The notes: a model not told the origin generated them from the letters alone. A DNA stretch of 64,000 bases from Io17-Chloro-G2 sp034420695 (GCA_034420695.1 DAOULB010000032.1:62001-126000); one strand, 5' to 3'; counted from the first letter of the stretch, positions 43,521 through 53,041 are shown. Numbers and translations are program-made.

Positions 43521-43901
43521 CTAGTCCCTTTGCAGCAGTTCGATGCGCACGTCGTCGGGGGTGCGGACGAAGGCGATGCGGACGCCGGGGCGGATGGTGG
43601 TGGGTTCCCTGGAGAACTCGGCGCCGCGGCGCTTGAGTTCGGCCACGGTCTCGTCGACGTTTTCCACCCGCAGCCCGAAATGGTCCAAGCCCAAGTGGGG
43701 GTCCCGCAGTGAGGCCGGAGTGGAGTCGTCGGCCTCGGCGACGAAGATGACCAGGCCGCCCAAGTCCAAGTCGATCCGGGGGTACCCGTCGGACTGGATG
43801 GACTCTTTGATTTCGGCATCGAACATGCGGTTGAAATACTGGGCGGTCTCCATTGGGTTCTTGCTGCGCAGGTGGATGTGGTCGTAGGTGTATTTCGGCA
43901 T
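43521..43901 (-). CDS. VOC family (glyoxalase/dioxygenase fold) protein
   Basis: A 126-residue two-module VOC protein; GGAGG sets the start at 43901. The first module has YTYDHIHLRSKNP with a metal-ligand His, the second begins GLDHFGLRVENVDE and ends IAFVRTPDDVRIELLQ with the Glu ligand. Likely a lyase, isomerase or dioxygenase acting on a small metabolite. Confidence 0.88.
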   Translation of the reverse strand: MPKYTYDHIHLRSKNPMETAQYFNRMFDAEIKESIQSDGYPRIDLDLGGLVIFVAEADDSTPASLRDPHLGLDHFGLRVENVDETVAELKRRGAEFSREPTTIRPGVRIAFVRTPDDVRIELLQRD

Positions 43902-44183
43902 GGGGTTCCTCCTCTCTCCAGCTTCTGCTCCGGCCTCTCTGGGGTTGGCGGCGTGGAGATGAACAAGCGGGTCCAACTTATCGCTGGGGGGATAGCGTGT
44001 CAAGGAAGGGTTCCGGGCCGGGGAAGCTAGGAAAGTACAAGCGTGCGGGAAAGGGAGAGGGGGATTTTAGGGTAGTTTCTAACCGCTCATTGGGATAATG
44101 GACGCCTGCCAGGTAGTCATAGCTTCCTCGATGGCTTGTGCTAGAATTCGGCCACGCTTCTGTGTGGCCCGGGGAGGACTTCA

Positions 44184-44546
44184 ATGAGCACTTTCACGGC
44201 TAGAGTGGAGATTAGCCCGTTGGACGAGCATGAGTACGTATTTACGGAAGCGATGGTAGATACAGGGGCTACCCACTCGGCCTTTCCGTCGGATTTTCTG
44301 GAGGGGATAGGGGTTCAATCGACAGGCACCCGCCGGTTTAGACTGGCAGACGGGACGGAAATCGAACGTCCTATCGGAGAAGCGCGGATCCGTCACATGG
44401 GGGTAGCGGCGCCATGTGTGGTGGTTTTTGTTGCGGGGAATGCCGGCCACTTGTTGGGGGCGACGACGCTGGAAAACTTGGGGCTGATTGCAGACCCTAT
44501 TAACGAGCGCTTAGTACCAAACGTTGTGAAGGAGCGGCCATTCTGA
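44184..44546 (+). CDS. Retropepsin-like (clan AA) aspartic protease domain protein
   Basis: A 120-residue paralogue of the proteins at 10337 and 54095: MVDTGATHSAFP holds the catalytic Asp, RLADGTEIER and HLLGATTLENLGL follow at matching distances. GGGGAGG precedes the ATG. It stands alone upstream of the cobalamin riboswitch. Confidence 0.82.
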   Translation: MSTFTARVEISPLDEHEYVFTEAMVDTGATHSAFPSDFLEGIGVQSTGTRRFRLADGTEIERPIGEARIRHMGVAAPCVVVFVAGNAGHLLGATTLENLGLIADPINERLVPNVVKERPF

Positions 44547-44769
44547 CCACGCGAACCTCCGGGTTATCCACTGTTCTCGTCAGCACCGCCGGAGGAAATC
44601 GGCTCCAAGGCCGCTGTCTGTGCAGGTGCGGACCAGCTACAGGAGAACACCGGTAGCGAGTCTGGCGGTTCCGGGCCGTGAACGCAGTCTTCAATTGACG
44701 GCCATTGGGCACCCGTTTACAATTCGGTGCAAGGGGTTGGCGGCCTTGCCAGCGCCGGTAAAACAGAAC

Positions 44770-44965
44770 CAGCCTGCAGGCGGCCCGGTGTTACGGGCCG
44801 AAATGGGGAAGCCGGTGCGAATCCGGCGCGGTCCCGCCACTGTAGCCGGTTGAAGCCTTCCACGTTTCTACGCAGCCCCGATGCCCGGCCGGTCAAGGCG
44901 GGCGTTGGAGCGGGAGGCCACCGGGAGCCAGGAGACCTGCCTCAGGCCGATATTGACGGACCTTC
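44770..44965 (+). ncRNA. Cobalamin riboswitch
   Basis: An adenosylcobalamin-type aptamer: GGCCGAAATGGGGAAGCCGG, then GGTGCGAATCCGGCGCGGTC with CCCGCCACTGT, and the B12 box AGCCAGGAGACCTGCC at 44926-44941. It precedes a ferredoxin-like gene, a ChuX-like gene and the cobalamin operon, and a terminator hairpin stands between aptamer and first gene, so binding should reduce transcription of the pathway. Confidence 0.93.
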
Positions 44966-44996
44966 GCGGATAAAGGAGCCGGTCATGCATTACATG

Positions 44997-45023
44997 AGCC
45001 TGGCGGATTTGTCAGGCTTTTTT
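44997..45023 (+). terminator. Riboswitch expression-platform terminator
   Basis: Stem AGCCTG (44997-45002) / CAGGCT (45013-45018) followed by six T, 56 bases after the B12 box and 63 before the ferredoxin-like gene. Likely formed when cobalamin is bound. Confidence 0.75.
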
Positions 45024-45085
45024 GTTCTATCCCAAGCGTCTCGGCCCCTAGGGAAGACTTGCATCCCCCGGCTCGGCACATTTAG

Positions 45086-45418
45086 ATGACTGCCACACTG
45101 CTTAACATCATAGTGTGCGTGGACCCCGCCAGGTGCCTGAACCTGAAATACGGAGGCCGCAGCAGCGTGGAGTTGCTACAGGACATTCAGGAAGCGGTCC
45201 AGGCGGAAGGTCTGGAGGGGCAGGTCAAAGCGACTTCCTGCCGGTGCATCTTCGGGTGCACCTACGGGCCCCGAATTGACGTGATCGACCGCACCAGCCG
45301 GCAGAAGACGCTTTACGGCTCAGTGAAGGGGCCGGTGACGATATCGGTGAGGGGCCGGGTGAACATGGAACTGATACCGGAGGAACCGGCGGACCTGTTC
45401 CGGGAGCACCTGAACTAA
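45086..45418 (+). CDS. Thioredoxin-like ferredoxin-type protein under riboswitch control
   Basis: A 110-residue protein with cysteines at 11 and 17 and a CRCIFGC cluster (52, 54, 58), followed by TYGPRIDVID. The layout resembles thioredoxin-like [2Fe-2S] ferredoxins, whose four ligands sit in two such patches. As the first gene after a cobalamin riboswitch it may supply electrons for cobalt reduction before adenosylation by CobO. Family assignment is tentative. Confidence 0.65.
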   Translation: MTATLLNIIVCVDPARCLNLKYGGRSSVELLQDIQEAVQAEGLEGQVKATSCRCIFGCTYGPRIDVIDRTSRQKTLYGSVKGPVTISVRGRVNMELIPEEPADLFREHLN

Positions 45419-45487
45419 GAGGACTTCAATGCAAGGGGCTTTTACGGCAAGGGGCTTTTAAGCGATTTCAGCCCACCCTCATCCATA

Positions 45488-45510
45488 CCTTCTCCCATCA
45501 AGGGAGAAGG
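45488..45510. repeat. Perfect 9-bp inverted repeat
   Basis: CCTTCTCCC / GGGAGAAGG with a 5-base ATCAA loop, in the spacer between the ferredoxin-like and ChuX-like genes. Similar GGGAGAAGGGA sequences adjoin palindromic repeat copy 4. A second inverted pair, TTAGTCAG / CTGACTAA, lies just downstream. Confidence 0.5.
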
Positions 45511-45611
45511 GACTTCAGTGTTCCTTAGTCAGACCCTTCATATGGATGATTTCTGACTAAAGGGCATGAGGCAATAGAGCTCTGTCGAAAGAGCCTCCGG
45601 GGAGGTAGGTC

Positions 45612-45995
45612 ATGCTGCGGGAAATATTGGAAGACTGCCGACAGGGATTCGCCGAGGTGGTGATGATGTTGTCGAACGAGGCGGCGTCGGCGGAGATTTA
45701 CGCCATGTTTGACGACGTCAGGTTCAGCGACAACAACGACATCGTCACCTTCATGGGCGAGAATGGAACCCACCTGCACCTGTACATGGACCAGGTTAAA
45801 GAGGCCAAGCTAATCCACACCACTAACCAGCAGGGCCTGCCCAGCTACTCGTTGTGGCTGATGAGCCAGACCGACGAGCCCCTGCTGCGGGTGTACCTGC
45901 GGAAGTCGGAGCAGGAGGAGACCAACCAGCCCCGGCACGACCACTTCATGGGACTGATAGACAAGTATGGCGACAGCATCCAACTTGCGGCCTAG
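45612..45995 (+). CDS. Protein resembling ChuX/HutX heme-utilisation family
   Basis: A 127-residue protein: DDVRFSDNNDIVTFMGENGTHLHLYMDQVKEAKL, SYSLWLMS and LLRVYLRKSEQEETNQPRHDHF form a beta-rich domain like half of a ChuX/HemS heme-binding protein. The tetrapyrrole link is attractive because it sits between a cobalamin riboswitch and cobB, but heme or corrinoid binding is inference. Its end overlaps the cobB start by 29 bases, so it belongs to that operon. Confidence 0.5.
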   Translation: MLREILEDCRQGFAEVVMMLSNEAASAEIYAMFDDVRFSDNNDIVTFMGENGTHLHLYMDQVKEAKLIHTTNQQGLPSYSLWLMSQTDEPLLRVYLRKSEQEETNQPRHDHFMGLIDKYGDSIQLAA

Positions 45996-47406
45996 TTCTT
46001 CACCGCCGGCGTTGGTGATTGCCGGGGTCAGGAGCGGCGTCGGCAAGACGACAATCGCCACGGGCATCATGGGCGCTTTGACCCGGCGAGGGTTGGCGGT
46101 ACAGCCCTTCAAGGCAGGCCCGGACTACATCGACCCCAGCTACCACGCCCTGGCCTGCGGCGTGCCGAGCCGGAACCTGGACACTTGGATGCTTCCCCAT
46201 CCCACGGTGCTTGAGCTTTTCCGCCGGGCTTCCCGGCAGGGGCAGCTTTCGGTGGTGGAAGGAGTGATGGGGGTGTTCGACGGCCATTCGAACCTGTCCG
46301 AAGAGGGCTCGACCTCCCAGCTAGCGAAGCTGCTCCAAGCTCCAGTAATCCTGGTGGCCGACGCCTCCAAGGTGGCCCGCAGCGTGGCCGCCGAGGTCCT
46401 GGGATACCAGCAGTTTGACCCTGACCTGAACATCGCCGGGGTGGTGCTGAACGGCGTGGGCGGCCCACGGCACTTGGACTTCTGCAAGCCCCAGATAGAG
46501 GCGACCACGGGGCTGCCGGTGCTGGGCTATCTGCCAAGGCGGGAGGAACTGGTGCAGCCGGAGCGTCACTTGGGGCTGATTCCGACAGTGGAAGGCACCG
46601 TGGCCCGGGAGTGGTACGACTGCCTGATACGGCAGGTGGAAGAGACCTTCAATTTGGACAGGATTGTGGCGATTGCTCAAGGGGCCGGCGGGGCCGAACC
46701 TGGAGACGAAGCTAGCCCTCATGAATTGTCTCGCCAAGATTCCTTCCCCCAAGAGCGCCAGCCCAAGCGGGCGGTGATAGCCTTGGCGCAGGACCAGGCG
46801 TTCAGCTTCTACTACCAGGACTCGCTGGACCTGCTGGAGGCTTGGGGAGCGGAACTTGTCCCATTCAGCCCCTTGGAGGACCGGCGGTTGCCCGAGGCCG
46901 CGGGCGGCGTCTATCTTGGGGGAGGCTTCCCGGAAATGTTCGGGGAGGAGCTAGCCGCCAACTCCTGCATGCTGGAGTCCATCCGGGAGGCGGCGCGGCG
47001 CGGGCTGCCGGTGTATGCGGAATGCGGCGGGCTGATGTACTTGGGGCAGAGCTTGACGGACTTGGAGGGCAACGAGCACGTCATGGCCGGGGTGATACCG
47101 GCGGTGTCCCGGATGTCGGAGAAGCGGCTGACCCTGGGCTACCGGGAGGTGGAGGCGGTGGCCGACGGCCCGCTGCTGCAAAAGGGGCAAAGGGTGCGAG
47201 GGCATGAATTTCACTGGTCAACCCTGGACCCGCTGCCGTCGCCGGAGCAGTCCATATACCGGGTTGTGGACCAGGGCAACCGGGCAGAGGGTTTCCAGGT
47301 GGGGAGCGTTTGGGCTTCATACATCCACGTCCACTTGGGAAGCCACCCCTCGCTGCCGCAGCGTTTCGTGGATACCTGCGCGGCCGCTTCCACGAAAAGC
47401 GCTTAG
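45967..47406 (+). CDS. cobB: Cobyrinate a,c-diamide synthase
   Basis: A 479-residue ATP-dependent amidotransferase that converts (hydrogeno)cobyrinate to its a,c-diamide using glutamine. The N-terminal BioD-like domain has Walker A GVRSGVGKTT (20-29) and KAGPDYIDPSYH; the C-terminal class I glutaminase-like domain has YAECGGLMYLG with the catalytic Cys and a late HEFHWS with His. Overlaps the upstream ChuX-like gene. Could equally be named cbiA; aerobic or anaerobic route cannot be decided here. Confidence 0.93.
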   Translation: MATASNLRPSSSPPALVIAGVRSGVGKTTIATGIMGALTRRGLAVQPFKAGPDYIDPSYHALACGVPSRNLDTWMLPHPTVLELFRRASRQGQLSVVEGVMGVFDGHSNLSEEGSTSQLAKLLQAPVILVADASKVARSVAAEVLGYQQFDPDLNIAGVVLNGVGGPRHLDFCKPQIEATTGLPVLGYLPRREELVQPERHLGLIPTVEGTVAREWYDCLIRQVEETFNLDRIVAIAQGAGGAEPGDEASPHELSRQDSFPQERQPKRAVIALAQDQAFSFYYQDSLDLLEAWGAELVPFSPLEDRRLPEAAGGVYLGGGFPEMFGEELAANSCMLESIREAARRGLPVYAECGGLMYLGQSLTDLEGNEHVMAGVIPAVSRMSEKRLTLGYREVEAVADGPLLQKGQRVRGHEFHWSTLDPLPSPEQSIYRVVDQGNRAEGFQVGSVWASYIHVHLGSHPSLPQRFVDTCAAASTKSA

Positions 47407-47490
47407 TTCAAGGCACGGGACCGGGCCGGGCACAGGAACCGGGTCAATACACGGGATAACTATAGCGGCTAGCCCCTTCGGAGGAGTCGA

Positions 47491-48063
47491 ATGTCCACCG
47501 GACAAGCGGAACAAGAGGGACCACAATCGGTGAAGGGCCCGCGCATCAACAAGGGCTTGGTCATCGTCAACACCGGCAACGGCAAGGGCAAGACCACCGC
47601 AGCTATGGGGCTGCTGTTCCGGGCGTGGGGCCGGGACCTGCGGGTGATCATGCTCCAGTTCATCAAGCACTCCACGGCCAACTTTGGTGAGCAACGGGCG
47701 GCGAAGAAAATAGGCGTGGAGATGCGGGCCATGGGCGACGGGTTCACTTGGCGGTCACGCAACCTTGAGGAATCCGCAGACTTGGCCCGGGCCCACTGGG
47801 AGGACTGCAAGGAGGTCATCGCGGCGGGCGAGCATGACGTGGTGGTGCTGGACGAGTTCACCTATCCCATGCACTACGGCTGGGTCCCGGTGGAGGAGGT
47901 CATCGAGGTATTGAAGGCCCGCCCGGAGATGCAGCACGTGGTCATCACCGGGCGCCACGCCCCAGAGGCCTTGGTGGAGTACGCTGACTTGGTGACTGAA
48001 ATGAACGTGGTGAAGCACCCCTACCAGAGCGGGATCAAAGCCCAGCCTGGAGTCGAATTCTAG
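47491..48063 (+). CDS. cobO: Cob(I)yrinic acid a,c-diamide adenosyltransferase
   Basis: A 190-residue CobA/CobO/BtuR-type enzyme that transfers the 5'-deoxyadenosyl group from ATP to cob(I)alamin precursors. P-loop NTGNGKGKTTAAMG (28-41), FIKHS, and VVLDEFTYPMHYGWV with the Mg-binding acid are present. Starts after GGAGG. Follows cobB, precedes cobT. Confidence 0.95.
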   Translation: MSTGQAEQEGPQSVKGPRINKGLVIVNTGNGKGKTTAAMGLLFRAWGRDLRVIMLQFIKHSTANFGEQRAAKKIGVEMRAMGDGFTWRSRNLEESADLARAHWEDCKEVIAAGEHDVVVLDEFTYPMHYGWVPVEEVIEVLKARPEMQHVVITGRHAPEALVEYADLVTEMNVVKHPYQSGIKAQPGVEF

Positions 48064-48143
48064 AGGCGTTCCGGGGCCATTTCCGGTATCTATTGTATCT
48101 ATCCCGGCAGGCCGGGTCTGTCAGCACAGAAAGGAGCCGCCGT

Positions 48144-49247
48144 TTGACCACTTCTCCACTTATCGAACGAGTTCTAGCCAATATTTCCCCGCTGGACGAG
48201 GAGTCCATGGCGGCGGCCAGGGCCAGGCAGGACACCTTGACCAAGCCATTGGGCAGCTTGGGCCGGTTGGAGGAACTGTCCATACGGCTGGCCGGAATCT
48301 ACGGCGAGGCGGTGCCGGCAATCGGGAGCAAGAGCATAATCCTGGCAGCAGGCGACCACGGGGTGGTGGCGGAAGGGGTGAGCGCCTACCCGCAAGACGT
48401 GACCCCGGCGATGGTGATGAATTTCCTGGGCGGGGGAGCGGCCATCAACGTGCTGTCCCGGCACGTGGGCGCGGACATAGTGGTGGTGGACGCGGGGGTT
48501 GCGGCGGACCTTCCCGAACACCCGGCGCTGCGGGCGGCCAAGGTAGGCAGGGGCACGGCCAACATGGCGGCGGGGCCGGCCATGTCACGCCAGCAGGCAG
48601 TCCAGTGCGTCGAGACCGGAATAGAAGTTGCCGGAGAGCGGATGGACGGCGGGGCCGACCTGGTAGGGTGCGGCGACATGGGCATCGGCAACACGACGCC
48701 TTCCAGCGCCATCACCTGCGTCATCACCGGAGCTGACCCGGCGACGGCCACCGGCCGGGGCGCGGGCGTGGACGACCAAGGGCTGGAACGCAAGGTGGAG
48801 GTCATCCGCCGGGCCATCCAAGTCAACCGGCCGGACCGAAAGGACGGCTTGGATGTGCTGGCCAAGGTCGGGGGGTTCGAAATCGGCGTCCTGGCGGGGG
48901 TGATGCTGGGAGCAGCCTCGCGAAACAGGCCGGTGGTAGTGGACGGCTTGATTTCCGGCGCGGCGGCCCTGATCGCTTGGACCATTGCCCCGGAGGCACG
49001 GCACTATTTCATCGCTTCCCACCAGTCGGTGGAGCCGGGACATTCCGTCGGGCTGGAAGCCATGGGGCTGCAGCCGCTGTTGGACTTGGGAATGCGCTTG
49101 GGGGAAGGCACCGGGGCGGCGCTGGCCATACATCTAGTGGAAGCGGCGGCCAAGTGCCTGGCCGAGATGGCAACCTTTGCCGAGGCAGGGGTGTCGGAGC
49201 GGATCGAAGACGAGACGGAGGACGCCAACGGGGCGACGGGCCCTTGA
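48144..49247 (+). CDS. cobT: Nicotinate-nucleotide-dimethylbenzimidazole phosphoribosyltransferase
   Basis: A 367-residue enzyme activating the lower ligand base. The TTG at 48144 is chosen since AAAGGAG stands 7 bases before it. Family motifs: TKPLGSLGRLEEL, AAGDHGVVAEGVSAYPQDVT, GCGDMGIGNTTPSSA, and GEGTGAALAIHLVEAA with the catalytic Glu. Its stop overlaps the cobS TTG start. Confidence 0.95.
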   Translation: MTTSPLIERVLANISPLDEESMAAARARQDTLTKPLGSLGRLEELSIRLAGIYGEAVPAIGSKSIILAAGDHGVVAEGVSAYPQDVTPAMVMNFLGGGAAINVLSRHVGADIVVVDAGVAADLPEHPALRAAKVGRGTANMAAGPAMSRQQAVQCVETGIEVAGERMDGGADLVGCGDMGIGNTTPSSAITCVITGADPATATGRGAGVDDQGLERKVEVIRRAIQVNRPDRKDGLDVLAKVGGFEIGVLAGVMLGAASRNRPVVVDGLISGAAALIAWTIAPEARHYFIASHQSVEPGHSVGLEAMGLQPLLDLGMRLGEGTGAALAIHLVEAAAKCLAEMATFAEAGVSERIEDETEDANGATGP

Positions 49248-50107
49248 GTTCTTTTCTGTCTTCCTTCCTGGCTTCCCTGGCCTTCCTGACGTGGTTCCCT
49301 GCTACGATACTCCGCCGCAAGACGCCGCGGCAAATCAGCAATTCCCGGGCTTGGTTCCCACTGGTCGGGCTGTTCATCGGCGTCTTGATCGTGCTGGTGG
49401 CCCTTGGGGCCTCGGCAGTGTTTCCCACGTACTTCACGGCAGCATTGATGTTGCTGGCGCTGAGCGCGGTCACCCGGGGCCTGCACTTGGACGGCCTGAT
49501 GGACGTTTGCGACGGCATCTTCGGGGGCGGGACGCCGGAGCGGCGGCTGGAAATCATGAAAGACCCCAGGGTGGGGGCCTTCGGCGCCATTGGTTTGGGC
49601 ATCATCCTGTTCTTGAAGTTCGGCGCCCTGATGTCGGTGCTGGAACCCCGGATTCTCCTCGGGAGCGGCACGTTCAGCTATGTTTCTCTCAGCGAGATTC
49701 CTTCCTCCGGGCTGGAACTGGAGGACGTTATCATACTGCTGCTGTTTCCCCTGCTTTCACGCTGGGCTATGGTGGTATCACTGGCAGCCTTTCCCTACGC
49801 CCGGACCGAGGGGCTGGGGTCTCCCTTTCACCAAGGCGGCATTGGAATTCCCACCGCGGTGGCGGCTATCATGGCCTTGGCCGGGGCCCTGCTCCTGGGA
49901 GGCTTTGGCGGCTTGGGGCTGCTTGCCGGGGTTACGGTCTTGGCGTTGGCGCTGGGGTGGGCCATGAACCGCTCGCTTGGGGGGCTCACAGGCGACTGCT
50001 ACGGAGCGACCAATGAGGTTTGCGAGGTTGCGGTCTTGGCGGCGGCGCTGGTACTGGCACGTTACGGCTGGTTGGAGACCCTAGGGCAGGCCTTGGAGAG
50101 GTTCTAG
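49244..50107 (+). CDS. cobS: Adenosylcobinamide-GDP ribazoletransferase (cobalamin synthase)
   Basis: A 287-residue integral membrane enzyme joining the corrin and lower ligand. Starts at TTG overlapping the cobT stop (TTGA). Diagnostic motif: RGLHLDGLMDVCDGIFGGG then RRLEIMKDPRVGAFG, with the Asp residues for Mg; several hydrophobic helices follow and the end has GDCYGATNEVCE. Complete. Confidence 0.93.
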   Translation: MSSFLSSFLASLAFLTWFPATILRRKTPRQISNSRAWFPLVGLFIGVLIVLVALGASAVFPTYFTAALMLLALSAVTRGLHLDGLMDVCDGIFGGGTPERRLEIMKDPRVGAFGAIGLGIILFLKFGALMSVLEPRILLGSGTFSYVSLSEIPSSGLELEDVIILLLFPLLSRWAMVVSLAAFPYARTEGLGSPFHQGGIGIPTAVAAIMALAGALLLGGFGGLGLLAGVTVLALALGWAMNRSLGGLTGDCYGATNEVCEVAVLAAALVLARYGWLETLGQALERF

Positions 50108-50171
50108 TATTTGCCGACCGGGAGTTGGGCCGGCCGGCGGGAAACTGGGACATGCTATTCGGGGATTCTGA

Positions 50172-51131
50172 TTGACGATGTGGCCGGGGTATGAGGAACT
50201 GGCCGTCTTGGCGGTGGCGGTTGCCTTGGACTTGGCATTGGGCGAGCCCCCTGCTTGGGCACACCCCACGGTCTGGATGGGGAAGATGATCTCCTTCTTG
50301 GAAAGCCGGGCGCCCAGGAACGGAGCTGCCGCCCTGCTGGCCGGGGCGCTGATTGTCTTGGCCGTGGCGTCATTCTGGGGCGTCGCCGCTTGGTATGCAG
50401 CCTACGGCCTGAAGTCGTTGCACACTGCGGCCTACATTGTAGTTGGAGGGGCACTGCTCAAGACCAGCTTCTCGGTGAGGATGCTGCAGCGGGAGGCCTT
50501 GAAGGTCAAGAGCCTGCTGGAGCAGGACGACCTGCCGGCGGTGCGACGCCAGATGCCCGCCTTGGTCAGCCGCGACCCCACACGGTTGACAAAGCCCCAA
50601 GCCGGAGCGGCTGCCATCGAGTCGGTCGCGGAGAACATGTCCGACGGGTTTATCGGGCCGTGGTTGGCCTTCGGCCTGTTCGGACTGCCTGGGGCCTTCG
50701 CCTACCGGGCGATAAACACCTTGGACAGCATGATGGGCTATCACGGGGCCTACGAATACTTGGGAAAGGCGGCGGCGCGGCTGGACGACGTGGTGAACGT
50801 TATTCCGTCGCGCATCACCGGTGTCCTCATCGTAGCTGCGGGAGCTCTATTACCCGGGCAGAGTCCTGGAGGGGCGTGGCGCGTCATGCGTCGGGACCGG
50901 GGCCGGACGGAAAGTCCCAACGCCGGCTGGCCCATGAGCGGCATGGCCGGGGCCTTGGGTGTGCAGTTGGAGAAGGTCTCGACCCAGGGAGGCTACCTGC
51001 TGGGAAGCCCGGCGCGGCTTCCCGAACCAGCGGACATAGGCAAAGCGGTTCAGTCGATGTACCTTGTTGCAGGCCTGGGGCTGGTGGCGACGCTGGGGCT
51101 GGCGTGGGTGAGGGTGGAGTTGCTTTGGTAG
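50172..51131 (+). CDS. cbiB: Adenosylcobinamide-phosphate synthase
   Basis: A 319-residue membrane protein that attaches the aminopropanol (phosphate) arm to adenosylcobyrate. Features: LALGEPPAWAHPTVWMG near the start, LVSRDPTRL, AAIESVAENMSDGFIGPWLAF, and YRAINTLDSMMGYH. Starts at TTG 50172 or ATG 50178. Same strand as cobS and cobD; only a minus-strand PaREP1-like gene intervenes before cobD. Confidence 0.94.
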   Translation: MTMWPGYEELAVLAVAVALDLALGEPPAWAHPTVWMGKMISFLESRAPRNGAAALLAGALIVLAVASFWGVAAWYAAYGLKSLHTAAYIVVGGALLKTSFSVRMLQREALKVKSLLEQDDLPAVRRQMPALVSRDPTRLTKPQAGAAAIESVAENMSDGFIGPWLAFGLFGLPGAFAYRAINTLDSMMGYHGAYEYLGKAAARLDDVVNVIPSRITGVLIVAAGALLPGQSPGGAWRVMRRDRGRTESPNAGWPMSGMAGALGVQLEKVSTQGGYLLGSPARLPEPADIGKAVQSMYLVAGLGLVATLGLAWVRVELLW

Positions 51132-51218
51132 TGGAGTTGGGCCTGGAAACCGGTCGAGCGGCTACGTGAGGGTTTGCACCCAGGGAGACTGGCCAGGGTG
51201 CTGAACGGGGTACCTGGA

Positions 51219-51620
51219 TTACGCTGAGGATTGTTGAATGCCGGCCAGCCGCTCAGCGTCCTGGATATAGGCGAGGGTATCCCGAATGTCCTGGATTACC
51301 CGGTCTTCAGGCTCGCAGTCACCGTCGTAGAAACAGGCACCGTGGAGGTCGGTCTGCCGCTGGCTGTAGCGGCGCGCCAGGCTTTCTGCCCTGTCATCGC
51401 TGCGGCCCAAGGCGCGGATGCCCCGTCGGGTCTGGCCGGAGGTCCTGGGTTCGTTTCCTGTACGGGCGAGAATCAGGGCATCGGCAGCCCGCTTGGTGGC
51501 GCCCCAAGCTTTCTCGGCGGCGTTGCGGATGTTTCCTTGGCCCAGCATCTGCAGAGCATCTTGGTGGAGTATTCGGGCATCGGCGAAAATAGCCTCGGCC
51601 CGGCTGGTCTCAAGCGTCAT
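51219..51620 (-). CDS. PaREP1/HEPN-like protein
   Basis: A 133-residue helical protein with RNAAEKAWGATKRAADALIL, GNEP, RRYSQRQTDLHGACFY and an end with IQDIRDTLAYIQDAERLAG; closest to the paralogue at 24289. Inserted on the opposite strand inside the cobalamin locus. Role unknown. Confidence 0.75.
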   Translation of the reverse strand: MTLETSRAEAIFADARILHQDALQMLGQGNIRNAAEKAWGATKRAADALILARTGNEPRTSGQTRRGIRALGRSDDRAESLARRYSQRQTDLHGACFYDGDCEPEDRVIQDIRDTLAYIQDAERLAGIQQSSA

Positions 51621-51790
51621 TCGTTACTTTCCCGGATAATGCGGCCGGCGGGCAAACTGCCTCTTTGCTCCCCGGGCCAGTCTGGAAAATCGTGCATCCT
51701 CAGAATCCTTGGGGTAGGATTGTAGCAGACCGGAAGGAAGACCGGCACCGGGCGAGAACCCCATGGGCAGTCAGATAAGACAAGGCAAGA

Positions 51791-52900
51791 ATGGAATCTA
51801 GTGCAAGCCGCCCGGTACATGGCGGCGTGAAGCCGGCGGAGTTGCGGGCCCTGGGGCTGGACCCTGAAGAGGCGCTGGACTTCAGTGCCAGTATTTCTCC
51901 CATTGGCCCACCAGAAGGGGTGTGGGATGCCATGGGCGGAGTGGACCTGTCGGCTTATCCCGACCCCCAGTGCATGGAGTTGCGGCGAAGACTGGCAGAC
52001 TATCTCTCCGGTCCGGGTTTTGACATCACCCCGGAGAATCTGCTGGTGGGCAATGGCTCCACGGAGATAATTCACCTGCTGGCCAGGGCTTATGCAGCTC
52101 CTGCCGGTCAATGCCCGGAGACCGGCGGCCTAATATTGACTCCCACCTATGGGGAGTATGCCGGCGCCTGCCGGGTGCAGGGAGCGTCAATTGTCACCTT
52201 GGACGCCGGGCTGCCGCCGTCTTTCCGGTGGGACTTGGAGGAGGCCGCCGGGGTTATCAGGGACAGGAGGCCATCGTTGGTGTTCCTGTGCAATCCCAAC
52301 AATCCCACCGGGGTGTTCCTGTCCCCTGACGAAGTAGAGCCGCTGGCGGAGGCTTGCGGGTGGACCGGCGGGATACTGGTGCTGGACGAGGCCTATGCCG
52401 CCTTTGTTGACTATCCGGGAGCATCTTCGGGGGATGCATTGGGGCTGGCTGGCCGGGGCGACGTAGTCTTGCTGCGTTCCATGACCAAGGCTTATGCCCT
52501 GACCAGCCTGCGTATCGGCTACTCCATAGCTTCCCCGGAGATAACCGCCAAGCTGAGCCGATATCAGCCCGACTGGAGCGTGAACGGATTGGCTCAAGCG
52601 GCGGCGTTTGCCGTTCTGGATGACCCCGATTACTTGAGCCGGGCCCGGGCCGAAGTCGCCCGCGCCAAGGAGTACCTGGCCCGTGAACTGGGCGCGCTGG
52701 GATTCGGCATACCGCCTTCCGCCGCCAACTTCCTGCTGGTGGAAGTTGGCGATGCGCCGGCGTGGCGGGAGGGTTTGGCGCGGCGGGGACTGTTCGTGCG
52801 GGACTGTTCGTCCTTCGGGCTGCCCCGGTTCATCCGGGTGGGCATCCGGCGGCTGGAGGAGTGCCGGCGTCTTGTTGAGGGGATTGCAGCACTGAGGTGA
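51791..52900 (+). CDS. cobD: L-threonine-phosphate decarboxylase / aminotransferase-fold protein
   Basis: A 369-residue PLP enzyme of fold type I. HGGVKPAELRALG and LDFSASISPIGPP at the N-terminus are typical of CobD/CobC. The PLP Lys is in SMTKAYALTSLRIGY, the ring-stacking region in GNGSTEIIHLLARA, the pyridine-binding Asp in LVLDEAYAAF, and CNPNNPTG is present. CobD yields aminopropanol phosphate for CbiB. A histidinol-phosphate aminotransferase role is less likely given the setting. Confidence 0.9.
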   Translation: MESSASRPVHGGVKPAELRALGLDPEEALDFSASISPIGPPEGVWDAMGGVDLSAYPDPQCMELRRRLADYLSGPGFDITPENLLVGNGSTEIIHLLARAYAAPAGQCPETGGLILTPTYGEYAGACRVQGASIVTLDAGLPPSFRWDLEEAAGVIRDRRPSLVFLCNPNNPTGVFLSPDEVEPLAEACGWTGGILVLDEAYAAFVDYPGASSGDALGLAGRGDVVLLRSMTKAYALTSLRIGYSIASPEITAKLSRYQPDWSVNGLAQAAAFAVLDDPDYLSRARAEVARAKEYLARELGALGFGIPPSAANFLLVEVGDAPAWREGLARRGLFVRDCSSFGLPRFIRVGIRRLEECRRLVEGIAALR

Positions 52901-53041
52901 AACTTGCTTTGGTGTGCTGGTCTGGCGGGGGGAGGGCACGCCTCCGCAGGATTGACGTAGATACGGCAGGACTCTAAACTCCCCACAGTTTCAAGGCCGC
53001 AGTTGCAGGGCAGCAGGCCTGTTGCAAAGAAGGAGAAATCA

